From: Candidatus Phosphitivorax anaerolimi
GTDB taxonomy: Bacteria > Desulfobacterota > Desulfomonilia > UBA1062
Assembly: GCA_001896555.1 (NCBI GenBank)
Contig: MPOS01000033.1
Span: 48,648 to 112,647 of the forward strand
Direction of reading: 5' to 3'
Length of the DNA: 64,000 bases
This document shows positions 47,478-56,972 of the stretch, one piece after another. Position 1 is the stretch's first letter. Each line of letters starts with the position of its first letter. The translations under genes and the position numbers were made by a program. Below the pieces are notes generated by a model. The model was not told the DNA's origin and did not search any database. It saw nothing but the letters and a program-made list of their open reading frames with translations.

Positions 47478-49757
47478 ATGAGGTGGCTGAAAATCTTCGC
47501 TGGGCTTCTGGTATGCGGCATGCTTGTTGTGGGATTCTCGGCGTACTGGTTCGTGTATCGCGGTCTGCCCTCAATACATGAGCTCAAGCAGCCCGAGCCG
47601 ACCAGGTTGAGCACCATCATCGCCTCCGACGGAAGCTCCATCGGCTATATCCCGCCCGAAGGCATGATCGTTCAGAGAGGAAAGGGCATCCCCGTAAGGC
47701 TGATGCAGGCCTTCATCGCGGCTGAGGACTCCACCTTCTACAAGCATGCCGGTCTCGACATCACACGGATCATCGCCGCACTCATTGCGGATATCCGCGC
47801 CAATTCATATGTTCAGGGCGCTTCCACCATTACCCAGCAGGTGGTGCGCTCATATCTCCTCACCCGGGAGAAGACCATCAGCCGAAAGCTCAAGGAAATC
47901 GTGCTGGCGCTGCGCATTGAACGGGCCCTGTCCAAGGACGAGATCCTGCACCTCTACCTGGACCGCCTGTATCTGGGCAGCGGGGCTTACGGTGTGGGGG
48001 CGGCGTCACTGAGGTATTTCAACAAGGAATGCAGAGACTTAAGCCTGGCGGAGATGGCCATGATCGCGGGGCTTGCACCCGCACCGGCCAGGTATTCGCC
48101 CCTCAATGATTTCCCCGCCGCCAAGAGGAGGCAGAAATATGTGCTCTCCCGCATGGTGGAAGAGGGATATATCACCGAGTCGGAGGCGGCCGATGCATAC
48201 AAAGAGCCCCTGATGATCACGGGAGAGTCGGTGGCGCTGTTCACCCGGTATCCCTATGTGATGGACTATGTGAAATCCCTCGTTACAGAACGCTACAGCG
48301 AAGATATCCTTTCCGGCGGGATCAACGTCCAGACCACACTCTCGCCCCTGCTTCAGGACGCTGCGACCCAGGCGGTGCGCAAGGGCATCATCGAACTGGA
48401 GATGCGGCAGGGCGCATACCGCGGGCCCGACAAGGGCATCAGCGAGACGAGAAAGGAAAGGATCTTGGCGTTCCAGGAGAATCAGCTGGCCTGGAAGGGC
48501 GAGGAACTCTACCAGCTCTACTGGGCCGAGGTGGTCTCTGTCTCGCCTCTTATCGTGAATATCGGGGGGAGAACCGTGGAGCTTCCTCCCCAGAGCTATG
48601 CCTGGATCAATCCCAAGGGAAGCTGGACCCCGAAGGGTGTGCTCGAGCCCGGGAACGTCATCCGCCTGTGCTATACCCCGGAAGGGTTCATGGTATCCCA
48701 GGAACCCAGGGTCCAGGCCTCTCTCGTGGCATTCGACATCCAGAGCGGGGGCACGCTTGCCCTGGTGGGCGGATTCGATTATTCCCAGAGCCAGTTCAAC
48801 CGGGCGGTGAGTGCCAGGAGGCAGAGCGGGTCGGCCATAAAGCCCTTCATTTATGCCGCCGCTGTGGACAAGGGATTCACCCCGGCCTCCATCATCTTCG
48901 ATACCCCCATCACCTTCCAGGGCGAGGAAGACAAAGAGCCTTGGAAGCCGAAGAATTACGAAGACAGGTTCTATGGAGCCACCACCCTGCGCACGGGGCT
49001 GGTGCTCTCCAGGAATGTGATCACCATCAAGATACTCAAGGATATCGGCATCGGGTATGCGCTCGGTTACCTGAACCGCTTCGGCATGGACGCCGAATTC
49101 CCCCGCGACCTCTCGCTGGCCCTGGGTTCGGGGTCGGTGACGCTCTATGATCTGGTAAAGGGATACGCGGTGTTCGCCACCTATGGGCAGCGTTTCAATC
49201 CCCGGCTGGTCGACTACATCACCCAGATCAATGTCGGCCCCATTTATTCAGCCAGATCCGACTCTATGTCGGAACCTATTGCCCAGAGTGAAAACCGGGC
49301 CATCTCGGAGCAGACGGCCTACATCATCACCAACATCCTGACCGATGTGGTGCAGAACGGCACCGGCTGGCGGGCCAAGAGCCTGGGGAGGCCTGTGGCG
49401 GGAAAGACCGGCACGAGCGACGACAACCGGGATGCCTGGTTTATCGGCTACACCCCGGAAGTGATCTGCGGGGTGTGGGTGGGATATGACGACATGATGC
49501 CCCTGGGAGAGAACGAGACCGGCAGCAGGGCCGCATGCCCGATTTTCCTGGACTTCATGCAGGCGGCGCTCAAGGACAGGCCTGTTCATGATTTTCAGAT
49601 CCCCGAGGGGATCGTGTTCGCCAAGGTGGACACGAAGACCGGGAGGCTCGCCACCGAGAGATCGCAGGACGTGCGATTCGAATGCTTCAAGGCCGAAGGG
49701 CTTCCTCCCACAGAACAATCCACCATTGATGATCTCATGCTCAAGGAGGTCTACTGA
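47478..49757 (+). CDS. Penicillin-binding protein 1A (bifunctional transglycosylase/transpeptidase)
   Basis: 759-aa class A PBP. N-terminal membrane anchor (about 5-27), GT51 glycosyltransferase domain with AAEDSTFYKHAGLD and GASTITQQ, and transpeptidase domain with SGSAIKPF (SxxK Ser), SRN and AGKTGTSDDNRDAWF. An OB-like insertion of about 100 residues separates them, as in other PBP1A proteins. The last base of its TGA is the first base of the next gene's ATG, so it is coupled to the LysM protein. Start ATG 47478 with TTGGAGAAG upstream. Confidence 0.95.
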   Translation: MRWLKIFAGLLVCGMLVVGFSAYWFVYRGLPSIHELKQPEPTRLSTIIASDGSSIGYIPPEGMIVQRGKGIPVRLMQAFIAAEDSTFYKHAGLDITRIIAALIADIRANSYVQGASTITQQVVRSYLLTREKTISRKLKEIVLALRIERALSKDEILHLYLDRLYLGSGAYGVGAASLRYFNKECRDLSLAEMAMIAGLAPAPARYSPLNDFPAAKRRQKYVLSRMVEEGYITESEAADAYKEPLMITGESVALFTRYPYVMDYVKSLVTERYSEDILSGGINVQTTLSPLLQDAATQAVRKGIIELEMRQGAYRGPDKGISETRKERILAFQENQLAWKGEELYQLYWAEVVSVSPLIVNIGGRTVELPPQSYAWINPKGSWTPKGVLEPGNVIRLCYTPEGFMVSQEPRVQASLVAFDIQSGGTLALVGGFDYSQSQFNRAVSARRQSGSAIKPFIYAAAVDKGFTPASIIFDTPITFQGEEDKEPWKPKNYEDRFYGATTLRTGLVLSRNVITIKILKDIGIGYALGYLNRFGMDAEFPRDLSLALGSGSVTLYDLVKGYAVFATYGQRFNPRLVDYITQINVGPIYSARSDSMSEPIAQSENRAISEQTAYIITNILTDVVQNGTGWRAKSLGRPVAGKTGTSDDNRDAWFIGYTPEVICGVWVGYDDMMPLGENETGSRAACPIFLDFMQAALKDRPVHDFQIPEGIVFAKVDTKTGRLATERSQDVRFECFKAEGLPPTEQSTIDDLMLKEVY

Positions 49758-51862
49758 TGTTCAGATCAGGGATTCTGCTCCTGATGTGCATCGTGCTGTT
49801 GCCGTGGCAGGCAGGGGCGGAAGAGATTACCCTGGTCAAACGTGCACGCAGGGCGGACCCGGCAGAATTCACCAGCTATACCGTACAGCCGGGCGATACC
49901 CTGTGGAAGATTCTGGTCCAGACCCGGAACGCACGCTACAACGACTTCCCCTACCTGTATAAAAAATTCCGGGAGCTCAACCCGGAAATCACCGATCTGA
50001 ACCATATCATCTCGGGCAGGCGGATCCGTATCCCCAACATACCCAAGGGCAGAGAGGAATTCTCGGTCCAGGCCACCCCGGAAGATGTCTATGTGATCAA
50101 GAAGGGGCAGCACCTGGCCATGATCCTCAGGCAGGTATACGGTCTGCCTGACCACCTCATCTTCAATGAATACCTGAACCTGATCAAAGAACTCAACCCG
50201 GAGATCGAGAACCTCGATCTCGTAGAGGCGGGGCAGAGGGTGCGGATACCCCAGATCAAGCAGGTGGTGGATGCGACCAGGGAAGCGGCGCTGGCCCGGG
50301 AAGCTGCAGAGGCGGCCGCCAGCGGGAACGGCAAGAAGCCGGACCAACTCCTCCGCGAGCTCATCGAGCAGAAGGTGCACGAGCTCACCCTGCAGCAGAA
50401 GGCAGCGGAACAGGAGAAGCAGGAAGATCAGAGATCCCGGGCCCAAGCCCCGGATGACCAGGCGGCGGCAGTGAGCATCCTGGAGAGCCTCAGAAGGCAG
50501 CGGACGGCCCCCCCGAAGATCGACAAGGATGAAAAGCCGGTGCAGGTATCTGTTGCACCGGCAGCTCCGGCCACCGAAAAAGCCGTCCCCAGGGAGAAGA
50601 TCGACCCGCCCAAGAAGGACCGGGCCGAGGTCGCCGCGAAACCCAAACCTGCACCGAAACCAAAGCCGATACAAAAAACGAAGCCTGCCCCTGCACCGTC
50701 CCGGCAGGAAGTTTCCGCACCTTCGGAAAAGTATAGCCCGGCGCCGGAGGAAAAAGCCGGGGAGAAACCCGATATCGAAAAGACGGACGGCGTATCTGGC
50801 GGTTTGGCTGGGGAGGGAGGGCCCCCTGTGACCTCCGAGTTGAATGGAGGCGAAGGCCAGGAAAAGGCCTCTCCCGATGCACAGCCCAAACAGTCGGCCA
50901 TCTCGCGGATCGTGAAAAACACCCTGCTGCCGGCCCTCACCAGGATGGGCGGCAGGCAGAAGGACGAGGGCACCTACTTCATGCCCATGGCCGGAGGGAG
51001 CAGCGTCTCCATCGACACGGGCGAGATCCCCGTGATCGAGCTGGATACGGGCATGCGGGTCATCCTCGACATGAACAGCAGGATATCACCGGAGGTGAAG
51101 GACATCCTGGAACAGGCATTCCCCACGTGCAGGATCATCTCGGGCCCCCATGAAGGGCTGGAGTCCCTCATGGACCGGGTGCTGAACGTGTCGGGGTATT
51201 TTTCCGTCAACAAGGATGCGGGCCCGCTCCTGGTCGGGGAGGACGAAAAGATCCGGTTCTCCGGGAAATGGATCGTGTACAAGGATTTTTCCCGGCAGAA
51301 TGTCTTTGTCATCAATCTTCTCGACGAAGCGGACCAGCAGACGCCCGATCCCATCAGAAGCTATGCCTCCCGGTTCGGCATCGACCTCATTGAGATGGGC
51401 GGAAAGCCCTGGGTCCCAAAAGGGGCCGCATCCGAGACCGCACTCATCGAGCTCGGACATTCCTACCGGAAACTCCTTGATCTCCTGGGCAAGCCCTACG
51501 AGCTGGACAAGGAGCTGGAGCTCGTGTCGCTCGAGGCACTGCGGATCGCCTACGAGGCCCCGCTCCTCTATAACCGGAACATCATCCTCACTGAAGAGCT
51601 GCCGGATAAGACCATGAGCGAGCTCCTTGCAAAGAAGGGGTATACGGTCGTAGACGCCTCGTCCGAGGCCTTCGAAACCGTGCTCGACACCCTCGGCATC
51701 GAGCATCAGGGGCCTCCGGTAAAGACGGTGGTGGCTGAAAAACGCACCGAGCTCGAGCTCCCGGCGGTGAAGGTGGGAGAGGTGGTCGTTCTTCTGGGCG
51801 TCCTGGATACGGATATCGCACGCTACCTTGCATCTACGGGCATGAAGATCGCGGTGTGGTAG
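49757..51862 (+). CDS. Exported LysM-repeat protein with long Pro/Lys linker and unknown C-terminal domain
   Basis: 701 aa. Signal peptide 1-20 (cut after QAGA or near it), LysM 1 at about 39-93 (YTVQPGDTLWKIL), LysM 2 at about 110-165 (VYVIKKGQHLAMIL), an Ala/Glu/Lys/Pro-rich linker (about 170-390), and a folded C-terminal domain (about 395-701) that I do not recognise (VIELDTGMRVILDMNSRISP, then GKWIVYKDFSRQNVFVINLL). Coupled to PBP1A by a one-base overlap. It probably binds peptidoglycan and works with the synthase in the periplasm, but this is inferred. Confidence 0.82.
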   Translation: MFRSGILLLMCIVLLPWQAGAEEITLVKRARRADPAEFTSYTVQPGDTLWKILVQTRNARYNDFPYLYKKFRELNPEITDLNHIISGRRIRIPNIPKGREEFSVQATPEDVYVIKKGQHLAMILRQVYGLPDHLIFNEYLNLIKELNPEIENLDLVEAGQRVRIPQIKQVVDATREAALAREAAEAAASGNGKKPDQLLRELIEQKVHELTLQQKAAEQEKQEDQRSRAQAPDDQAAAVSILESLRRQRTAPPKIDKDEKPVQVSVAPAAPATEKAVPREKIDPPKKDRAEVAAKPKPAPKPKPIQKTKPAPAPSRQEVSAPSEKYSPAPEEKAGEKPDIEKTDGVSGGLAGEGGPPVTSELNGGEGQEKASPDAQPKQSAISRIVKNTLLPALTRMGGRQKDEGTYFMPMAGGSSVSIDTGEIPVIELDTGMRVILDMNSRISPEVKDILEQAFPTCRIISGPHEGLESLMDRVLNVSGYFSVNKDAGPLLVGEDEKIRFSGKWIVYKDFSRQNVFVINLLDEADQQTPDPIRSYASRFGIDLIEMGGKPWVPKGAASETALIELGHSYRKLLDLLGKPYELDKELELVSLEALRIAYEAPLLYNRNIILTEELPDKTMSELLAKKGYTVVDASSEAFETVLDTLGIEHQGPPVKTVVAEKRTELELPAVKVGEVVVLLGVLDTDIARYLASTGMKIAVW

Positions 51863-51897
51863 GCTCCTCGAAAGGGGGGCCGCTGTCCTTGAGAGGA

Positions 51898-53265
51898 CTA
51901 CCGCGCAACGGAAATGAAGCAGGACCCGTGTGATTCAGCCGGTTCGCCCCTTGTGGTGAAGGACCAGGTGAAATCGATTTCCAGCGGAAAACCCAGATCG
52001 TCCGTGATCGTATCCTTGAGCGTCACCGTGTAGGTGGTCTCAAACGCAAGATCCCTATCAGGTCTGAAGACGGCGGTGTTGTCGCTGTAGGAGACGGAAC
52101 CCTCAACCTTGCCCGAAGGACCCGCGAGAGTGAAGGAGTCCTCTGTGATGGATGCAGTGGACATCACGGCGGAGAAGACAGCCGATACCACCGTGTCCAC
52201 GACAACGCCCTGTGCGCCGTCGGCAGGGAATATCGAGCAGAGGGTGGGGAAAATGTCGGTCTCGGGATTGGAGCTCATGACAAACCCTGTTCTGCCCACG
52301 GCATAGATATCCCGGATGGAGTCGCCGTGGATCCCCTTCAGTGAAGGGATGACCTGGATGGGTGGATTGGTCTCGACGAGGTTGTCCTGGATGGTCCAGG
52401 AGCTGCCGTCAAAGTGCAGGATCGTGCCCACGAGCTCTGATGACTGACCTGCTACGTAGACGTTGCAGGGGGAGGTGCCCCAGACGGCGTTCAGGGTGGT
52501 GTCCCTCAGAGCGGCGACGAGTGGGGGATCGCTGACGGCACTGGTCCAAGTGCGCCCGTCGTATCGAAGGATGGTGCCGTTATCCCCGACTGCGTACACA
52601 TTCCGTGAGGAGCTTCCCCAGACACCGGAGAGATTCCGGATCGTACCGCTTGCCTGCTTCGTCCAGCTTTCTCCATTGAAATGGATGATGGTGCCGTACT
52701 GTCCCACGGCAAATACGTCCGTGGGAGAGCTTCCCCAGACACTGTGGAGATCGAAGGTCACACCGCTGGTCATGGGCGTCCAATCGGTGCCGTCATAGTG
52801 CACGACCGTTCCCTGGTCACCCACGGCAAAGAACTTGGAAAGAGCGCCTGAGGTGGTCCCCCAAACATCGTGAAGATTCGATGGGGTGTTGCTTTCCTGC
52901 TCCTGCCAGATCTCGCCGTTGAAGCGGATAATCGTACCTGCATCCCCTACCGCAAAGACGCTGTCTGCAGAGGTCCCCCACACGCCGTTGAGGTTCCAGG
53001 ATGTACCGCTTGCCCGGCTCACCCATGTCTCGCCGTCCGAGAAGAGGATTGTCCCCGTATCTCCCACGGCGAATATCGCAAGGGACACCTCATCCGAATC
53101 ATCCGGCATCGTGGCGCTCACCCAGACGTCATTCAGGACGAAATCCGTGGGGATATCACCCGGGGCGACCTGTTCCCATTTCTGGGCAAAGGCTGGAGTG
53201 ATCGTAAAGACGAATACGAGTGAGAACACGCAAGCCCTTGTCAATATTGCCCGGATCAAGCTCAT
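51898..53265 (-). CDS. Secreted seven-repeat beta-propeller protein with C-terminal Big_5-like domain
   Basis: 455 aa. Signal peptide 1-27 (cut after AFA), then seven tandem repeats of about 42 residues, each containing a variant of GVWGTSADSVFAVGDAGTI (DVWVS, GVWGTSADS, DVWGTTSGA, SVWGSSPTD, GVWGSSSRN, AVWGTSPCN, GIHGDSIRD). Seven units suggest one closed seven-bladed propeller. A C-terminal Ig-like domain (about 345-440: PADGAQGVVVDTVVSAVFS, then DDLGFPLEIDFTWSF) resembles bacterial Big_5 domains. Probably cell-surface or secreted; function unknown. GGAGAGGG precedes the start. Confidence 0.82.
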   Translation of the reverse strand: MSLIRAILTRACVFSLVFVFTITPAFAQKWEQVAPGDIPTDFVLNDVWVSATMPDDSDEVSLAIFAVGDTGTILFSDGETWVSRASGTSWNLNGVWGTSADSVFAVGDAGTIIRFNGEIWQEQESNTPSNLHDVWGTTSGALSKFFAVGDQGTVVHYDGTDWTPMTSGVTFDLHSVWGSSPTDVFAVGQYGTIIHFNGESWTKQASGTIRNLSGVWGSSSRNVYAVGDNGTILRYDGRTWTSAVSDPPLVAALRDTTLNAVWGTSPCNVYVAGQSSELVGTILHFDGSSWTIQDNLVETNPPIQVIPSLKGIHGDSIRDIYAVGRTGFVMSSNPETDIFPTLCSIFPADGAQGVVVDTVVSAVFSAVMSTASITEDSFTLAGPSGKVEGSVSYSDNTAVFRPDRDLAFETTYTVTLKDTITDDLGFPLEIDFTWSFTTRGEPAESHGSCFISVAR

Positions 53266-53304
53266 GGTTTTTCCCTCTCCTGTGGGTAAACACGTTTGGT
53301 GGGC

Positions 53305-53325
53305 AGTATATCATTAATATATACT
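53305..53325. promoter_or_regulatory. AT-rich palindrome in the promoter region of the propeller gene
   Basis: AGTATAT-CATTAAT-ATATACT, a perfect 7-bp inverted repeat around a 7-base centre, 40 bases upstream of the propeller gene start at 53265. It is an AT island in GC-rich DNA, so it may combine a -10 element with an operator. Confidence 0.4.
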
Positions 53326-53421
53326 ATCTTCGACCTGTCAGGGAAACGATAATTTCCTGCAGGCCAAGGGGAGCAAGCGTCGCTGGGCCCCGGTGCGACG
53401 ACATGTCCTTTAAAAGCAGCA

Positions 53422-54933
53422 TCAGCGGTGATAGATGGTGATCTCGTCTCCGGGCTGGATCCGGGCTGAGGGATTCAGCCGGTTCCATCTGATGACATCG
53501 CTGGTTGACACTTCGAACTTCTGGGATATTCCCCACACCGTGTCCCCTTTCTTCACGCGGTACTGCACCATCCGCGGGCTCGAGGAGGAATGGAGCTGAG
53601 GCGGGATTTTCAGCGTCATGCCGGGGTGAATCAGGGACGGGTTCCGGATGCCGTTGACCTCGATGATATCCTCAAGGCTCACCCCATAGAGGCGGGCGAT
53701 TCCCCTGAGGTTTTCCCCCCGTGCAACCACGTGGCGGTGCCTGCTCGGTGCATGGATGTCGGCTGGAAGCTCGCCGCGCGGGATAACGAGAACCTTGCCG
53801 ATGGTGAGGATATCGCCGGCCTTCATCCGGTTTGCCCGTGCGATGTCCCGGGCCGTAGTAGCATACTTCTTTCCCAGGCCGATGAGGGTGTCGCCCTTCT
53901 GAATGGTATGAGTTACGTACTCAACCCGGGTACTGTGAGTTTTCTGCAGGTATTGTGCAACCGCAGGCGCGGTGCCCTGCGGAACCTTGAGCAGGTATTC
54001 CCCGCCGCTTGGGGGGGTGCACCGCCTGATGAGCTCGGGATTCAGCCGGACGAGCTGAGCTTCCGAAAATCCTGCCGCCTCGGCGATCTCATCCAGATAG
54101 GAGAAGCCCTTCACCCTGACGGTCTCGTATTGGAGAGGGGCAACCTTCAGCTCATCCGGCACCTCGAGCCCGTATTGTGCCCGATTCTTCGCAAGGATGA
54201 GCGTGGCGATGAACTTGGGCACATACTCCAGGGTTTCTGTCTTGATGGGCATGGGGTGGGAGATATCCCAGAAGCAGCTCACCTTGGGGTTTCTCTTCAT
54301 GATCCTGTTGATGGTCCCCTCGCCCGCGTTGTACGCGGCGCTCGCCAGGAGCCAGTCGCCGAAGAGCGCGTGCAGGTTCTTCAGATAGCGGGCCGCTGCA
54401 CGGGTGGATTTTTCCAGATCCCGGCGCTCGTCGACCCACCTGTCTACCTTGAGGCCGTAGTGTCTGGCGGTGTCTGCCATGAACTGCCAGTAGCCTGTTG
54501 CTCCGGTGCGTGACACGGCATTGGCCTTGCCCGAGCTCTCCACCATGCTGAGATACACCAGGTCTCTGGGCAGACCCTGGCTTACGAGGATCTCTTCCAT
54601 TACGGGCCGCACGGAGTCGAAACGGGCTAGGGCGATCAGGAACTGCTGGCGGTAGCGGCCTGAGTATTGCTGCACCCACCATTCGATTCTTTCGTTCATC
54701 TCGAACTCGAAGTCATAGGGGGCTTCGCGGTCGAAGAACGGCTCCTGCGCCAGGCTGTGATGATCGAAAAGGGGAGGGATCTCGCCCATCTCGCTCGAGG
54801 GTGGAAGAGGGGCTGTAATCGCCGGACCCGCTGCTGCAGGATGCCCTGAAGAGGGAGGAAATTCACTGGTGAGGGAACAGCCTTGCACGATGCACAGGGC
54901 CAAGATGAGAAGCAATGCCCGCAAAAACACCAT
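53422..54933 (-). CDS. Membrane-bound lytic murein transglycosylase D with three LysM domains
   Basis: 503-aa lipoprotein (lipobox VQGC, C19). SLT domain with catalytic Glu in LSMVESSGKANAVS, then ATGYWQFM and AAYNAGEGTINR. Three LysM repeats at the C-terminus (THTIQKGDTLIGLGKKY; HVVARGENLRGIARLYG; QYRVKKGDTVWGISQKF). It cleaves peptidoglycan from the outer-membrane side. ATG 54933 has GGAGG 9 bases upstream; the longer frame to 55023 lacks a signal. Divergent from rpoH. Confidence 0.93.
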   Translation of the reverse strand: MVFLRALLLILALCIVQGCSLTSEFPPSSGHPAAAGPAITAPLPPSSEMGEIPPLFDHHSLAQEPFFDREAPYDFEFEMNERIEWWVQQYSGRYRQQFLIALARFDSVRPVMEEILVSQGLPRDLVYLSMVESSGKANAVSRTGATGYWQFMADTARHYGLKVDRWVDERRDLEKSTRAAARYLKNLHALFGDWLLASAAYNAGEGTINRIMKRNPKVSCFWDISHPMPIKTETLEYVPKFIATLILAKNRAQYGLEVPDELKVAPLQYETVRVKGFSYLDEIAEAAGFSEAQLVRLNPELIRRCTPPSGGEYLLKVPQGTAPAVAQYLQKTHSTRVEYVTHTIQKGDTLIGLGKKYATTARDIARANRMKAGDILTIGKVLVIPRGELPADIHAPSRHRHVVARGENLRGIARLYGVSLEDIIEVNGIRNPSLIHPGMTLKIPPQLHSSSSPRMVQYRVKKGDTVWGISQKFEVSTSDVIRWNRLNPSARIQPGDEITIYHR

Positions 54934-55042
54934 CACATATAACCTCCGGGAACAGCTCTGTCTGCCTGGAATATTACCCGTCAACAGACCACTTAATTTA
55001 CCTGGAAAAATTGAACCCTTCAACGGTTATTTTCATCTAATA

Positions 55043-55100
55043 TATCGGATGACTCATTCCGATAGGTATCGGTTGGTTATAGCTGCAACTTGACGCAGCT
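55043..55100. promoter_or_regulatory. Repeated TATCGG/CCGATA half-sites and palindrome upstream of rpoH
   Basis: TATCGGA (55043-55049), TCCGATA (55058-55064) and TATCGG (55067-55072) form two overlapping inverted repeats, one with an 8-base centre and one (CCGATA-GG-TATCGG) nearly continuous. A further AGCTGC-AACTTGAC-GCAGCT inverted repeat is at 55081-55100. They lie in the 190-base gap between divergent mltD and rpoH, 27-84 bases from the rpoH start, and look like an operator. Confidence 0.45.
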
Positions 55101-55126
55101 GAACTCAGCGATGTAAAGGAGAGGAT

Positions 55127-55984
55127 ATGAATCTTCCGGTAGTACAAAGCCGTTCGCTGTCAGAGCTGATCAGTCGATTCGAGGAGTTCCCCGTCCTTGC
55201 AAAGGACGAGGAGTATGACCTTGCAGTGAGATTGAGAGAGTATAATGATGTCGATGCCGCCCACCGCCTCGTGACCTCGAACCTGCGGAACGTGGTGCGG
55301 ATCGCCATGGACTATGCCGGGTACGGCCTTCCCCTGGAGGATATCGTACAGGAAGGCACCATCGGACTCATGGTGGCGGTGAAGAAATTCGACCCGTACA
55401 AGGGATACCGCCTCATGACCTACGCGGTCTGGTGGATCAAGGCAATGATCCACGACTATATCCTGAAGTTCTTCTCCCAGGTAAAACTCGGGACCACCAA
55501 ACTCCAGAAGCGTCTTTTCTACGGCCTCAACAGGCTGATGGCGGAAGAGGAAGTGATCGACGGCAACATCAACGAGCGCACACAGGCTATTTCCGCTCGC
55601 CTCGATGCCGATCCTCAGCAGGTGGAAGAGATCATCACCAGACTCACCTACCGCGATCAGTCTCTCGACAGCCCCCTGGCCGACGACAGCGATACCAGCT
55701 TCGTTGATTTCCTGGCCGACTCCGGGATGACTCCCGAGGACACAGTCATGGAAACCGAGCGGGTCATGAGCGTGGAGAACCATGTGAACGCGGCCCTTGA
55801 AGACCTGTCCGACCGGGAGCAGGAGATCGTCAGGCAGAGGATCATGGCCGACGACCCCAGGACCCTGGAGGAGCTGGGCAGGCAGTATAACATCTCCAAG
55901 GAACGGGTCCGGCAGATCGAGAACAATGTAAAGAACAAGCTCCGGAAGGCCCTTGAGGGCAAGATGGACTCGATGGTGCAGTAG
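55127..55984 (+). CDS. rpoH: Heat-shock sigma factor RpoH
   Basis: 285-aa sigma-32 family factor. Region 1.2 (LSELISRFEEFPVLAKDEEY), region 2 (LVTSNLRNVVRIAMDYAGYG, then LEDIVQEGTIGLMVAVKKFDP, then YAVWWIKAMIHDYIL), an RpoH box (FFSQVKLGTTKLQKRLFYGL), and region 4.2 (TLEELGRQYNISKERVRQIE). GGAGAGG precedes ATG 55127. Followed 12 bases later by hsp20, itself a likely member of its regulon. Confidence 0.95.
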   Translation: MNLPVVQSRSLSELISRFEEFPVLAKDEEYDLAVRLREYNDVDAAHRLVTSNLRNVVRIAMDYAGYGLPLEDIVQEGTIGLMVAVKKFDPYKGYRLMTYAVWWIKAMIHDYILKFFSQVKLGTTKLQKRLFYGLNRLMAEEEVIDGNINERTQAISARLDADPQQVEEIITRLTYRDQSLDSPLADDSDTSFVDFLADSGMTPEDTVMETERVMSVENHVNAALEDLSDREQEIVRQRIMADDPRTLEELGRQYNISKERVRQIENNVKNKLRKALEGKMDSMVQ

Positions 55985-55996
55985 GAAGGCACCTGG

Positions 55997-56437
55997 ATGG
56001 GTTATCAGAAGAGACATCCCATACGCGATATCCTGGACCTGCAGGACAGGATGAACCGGGTCTTTGAGGAGAGCTTCAGGGATTCCGAGCACGTACGGCT
56101 TCCCGGCCGGTGGAATCCCCAGGTCGATGTGGCGGAAGACGACGAAGCCCTGTACATCCGGGCCGAGCTCCCGGGTGTGAAGCGGGAGGACATCAGTTTG
56201 GATCTTTCCGACGGCGTGCTCACCATCAGCGGCAGCAAGCCCTTCACCCACGATAACCGGAGCGAAAACTACTACATGATCGAGCGGCAGTATGGAACGT
56301 TCAGAAGGACCTTCAACATCCCCAGGGCCGTAGACGTTCACACGATCCAGGCCAAGCTGGAGAAGGGTATACTCGAAGTCAGGGTGCCCAAGCTCAACGA
56401 TATCGGCGGCCGCAAGATCCCCATCATCGAGAGGTGA
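55997..56437 (+). CDS. Small heat-shock protein, Hsp20 family
   Basis: 146-aa chaperone that holds unfolding proteins. The alpha-crystallin domain (about 38-130) contains PQVDVAEDDEALYIRAELPG, GVLTISG and LEKGILEVRVPK; the C-terminal IPIIER carries the I-x-I/V-type anchor. Cotranscribed with rpoH (12-base gap). Its last 14 bases overlap the convergent rsmG gene. Confidence 0.95.
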   Translation: MGYQKRHPIRDILDLQDRMNRVFEESFRDSEHVRLPGRWNPQVDVAEDDEALYIRAELPGVKREDISLDLSDGVLTISGSKPFTHDNRSENYYMIERQYGTFRRTFNIPRAVDVHTIQAKLEKGILEVRVPKLNDIGGRKIPIIER

Positions 56438-56972
56438 TCTCGTACACCTCCAGGTTGAGCCGGTAGCCGCGGCACTCCCGGGACGATCGTCCGATCAGAC
56501 GGAAAAAGGGGTGATCGACGGGCGGAGAATCGCCGGTGGATAAATAATAGAATCGTCCGGGCCGGGATATCATGCCGAGCACGGTTCCGGCAAGCGTATC
56601 CCGGGGGGAGAACGACCGGGCCATGACCGCGGGGAAGGGGCCGGCAGCCTGCTCGTTCGGGTCGGCATCGATCAGCTCCATGTCATTGAAACCCAGAAGG
56701 TCCACCACGTGGCGGAGGAAGATGCCCTTTTTCTGGCTCCGCTCGATCATCCAGATGCGTGATTCCGGATGGAGCGTTTTATACAGGATGGCCAGAAAGC
56801 CGGAGCCGGACCCCAGATCGGCTATCTCCGGTTCATTCACCTGCGCCAAGAGATTGAGCGTATCCCGGGCCTGCCCTTCCAGGTCCTTCTCCATGGAACG
56901 GCTCACCAGGTGAAGCCGTGGGTTATAGCGGCGTACCTCCCTGATCCATGTGGCGATCTTCTCGTCCATCAC
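56424..56972 (-). CDS. rsmG: 16S rRNA (guanine527-N7)-methyltransferase
   Basis: 182-aa class I methyltransferase, slightly short for RsmG (about 200-240). Helical N-terminus IATWIREVRRYNPRLHLVS, motif I ADLGSGSGFLAILYKT, MIERSQKKGIFLRHV and VMARSFSPRDTL. Its position directly after mnmE, ATG overlapping the mnmE stop (ATGA), is the standard rsmG/gidB location, which supports the call despite the short C-terminus. Confidence 0.85.
   Translation of the reverse strand: MMDEKIATWIREVRRYNPRLHLVSRSMEKDLEGQARDTLNLLAQVNEPEIADLGSGSGFLAILYKTLHPESRIWMIERSQKKGIFLRHVVDLLGFNDMELIDADPNEQAAGPFPAVMARSFSPRDTLAGTVLGMISRPGRFYYLSTGDSPPVDHPFFRLIGRSSRECRGYRLNLEVYEITSR

Noticed and set aside
55160..56341. 393-codon minus-strand frame opposite rpoH and hsp20
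   Set aside because: Runs across two well-supported genes and lacks any recognisable domain or start signal.
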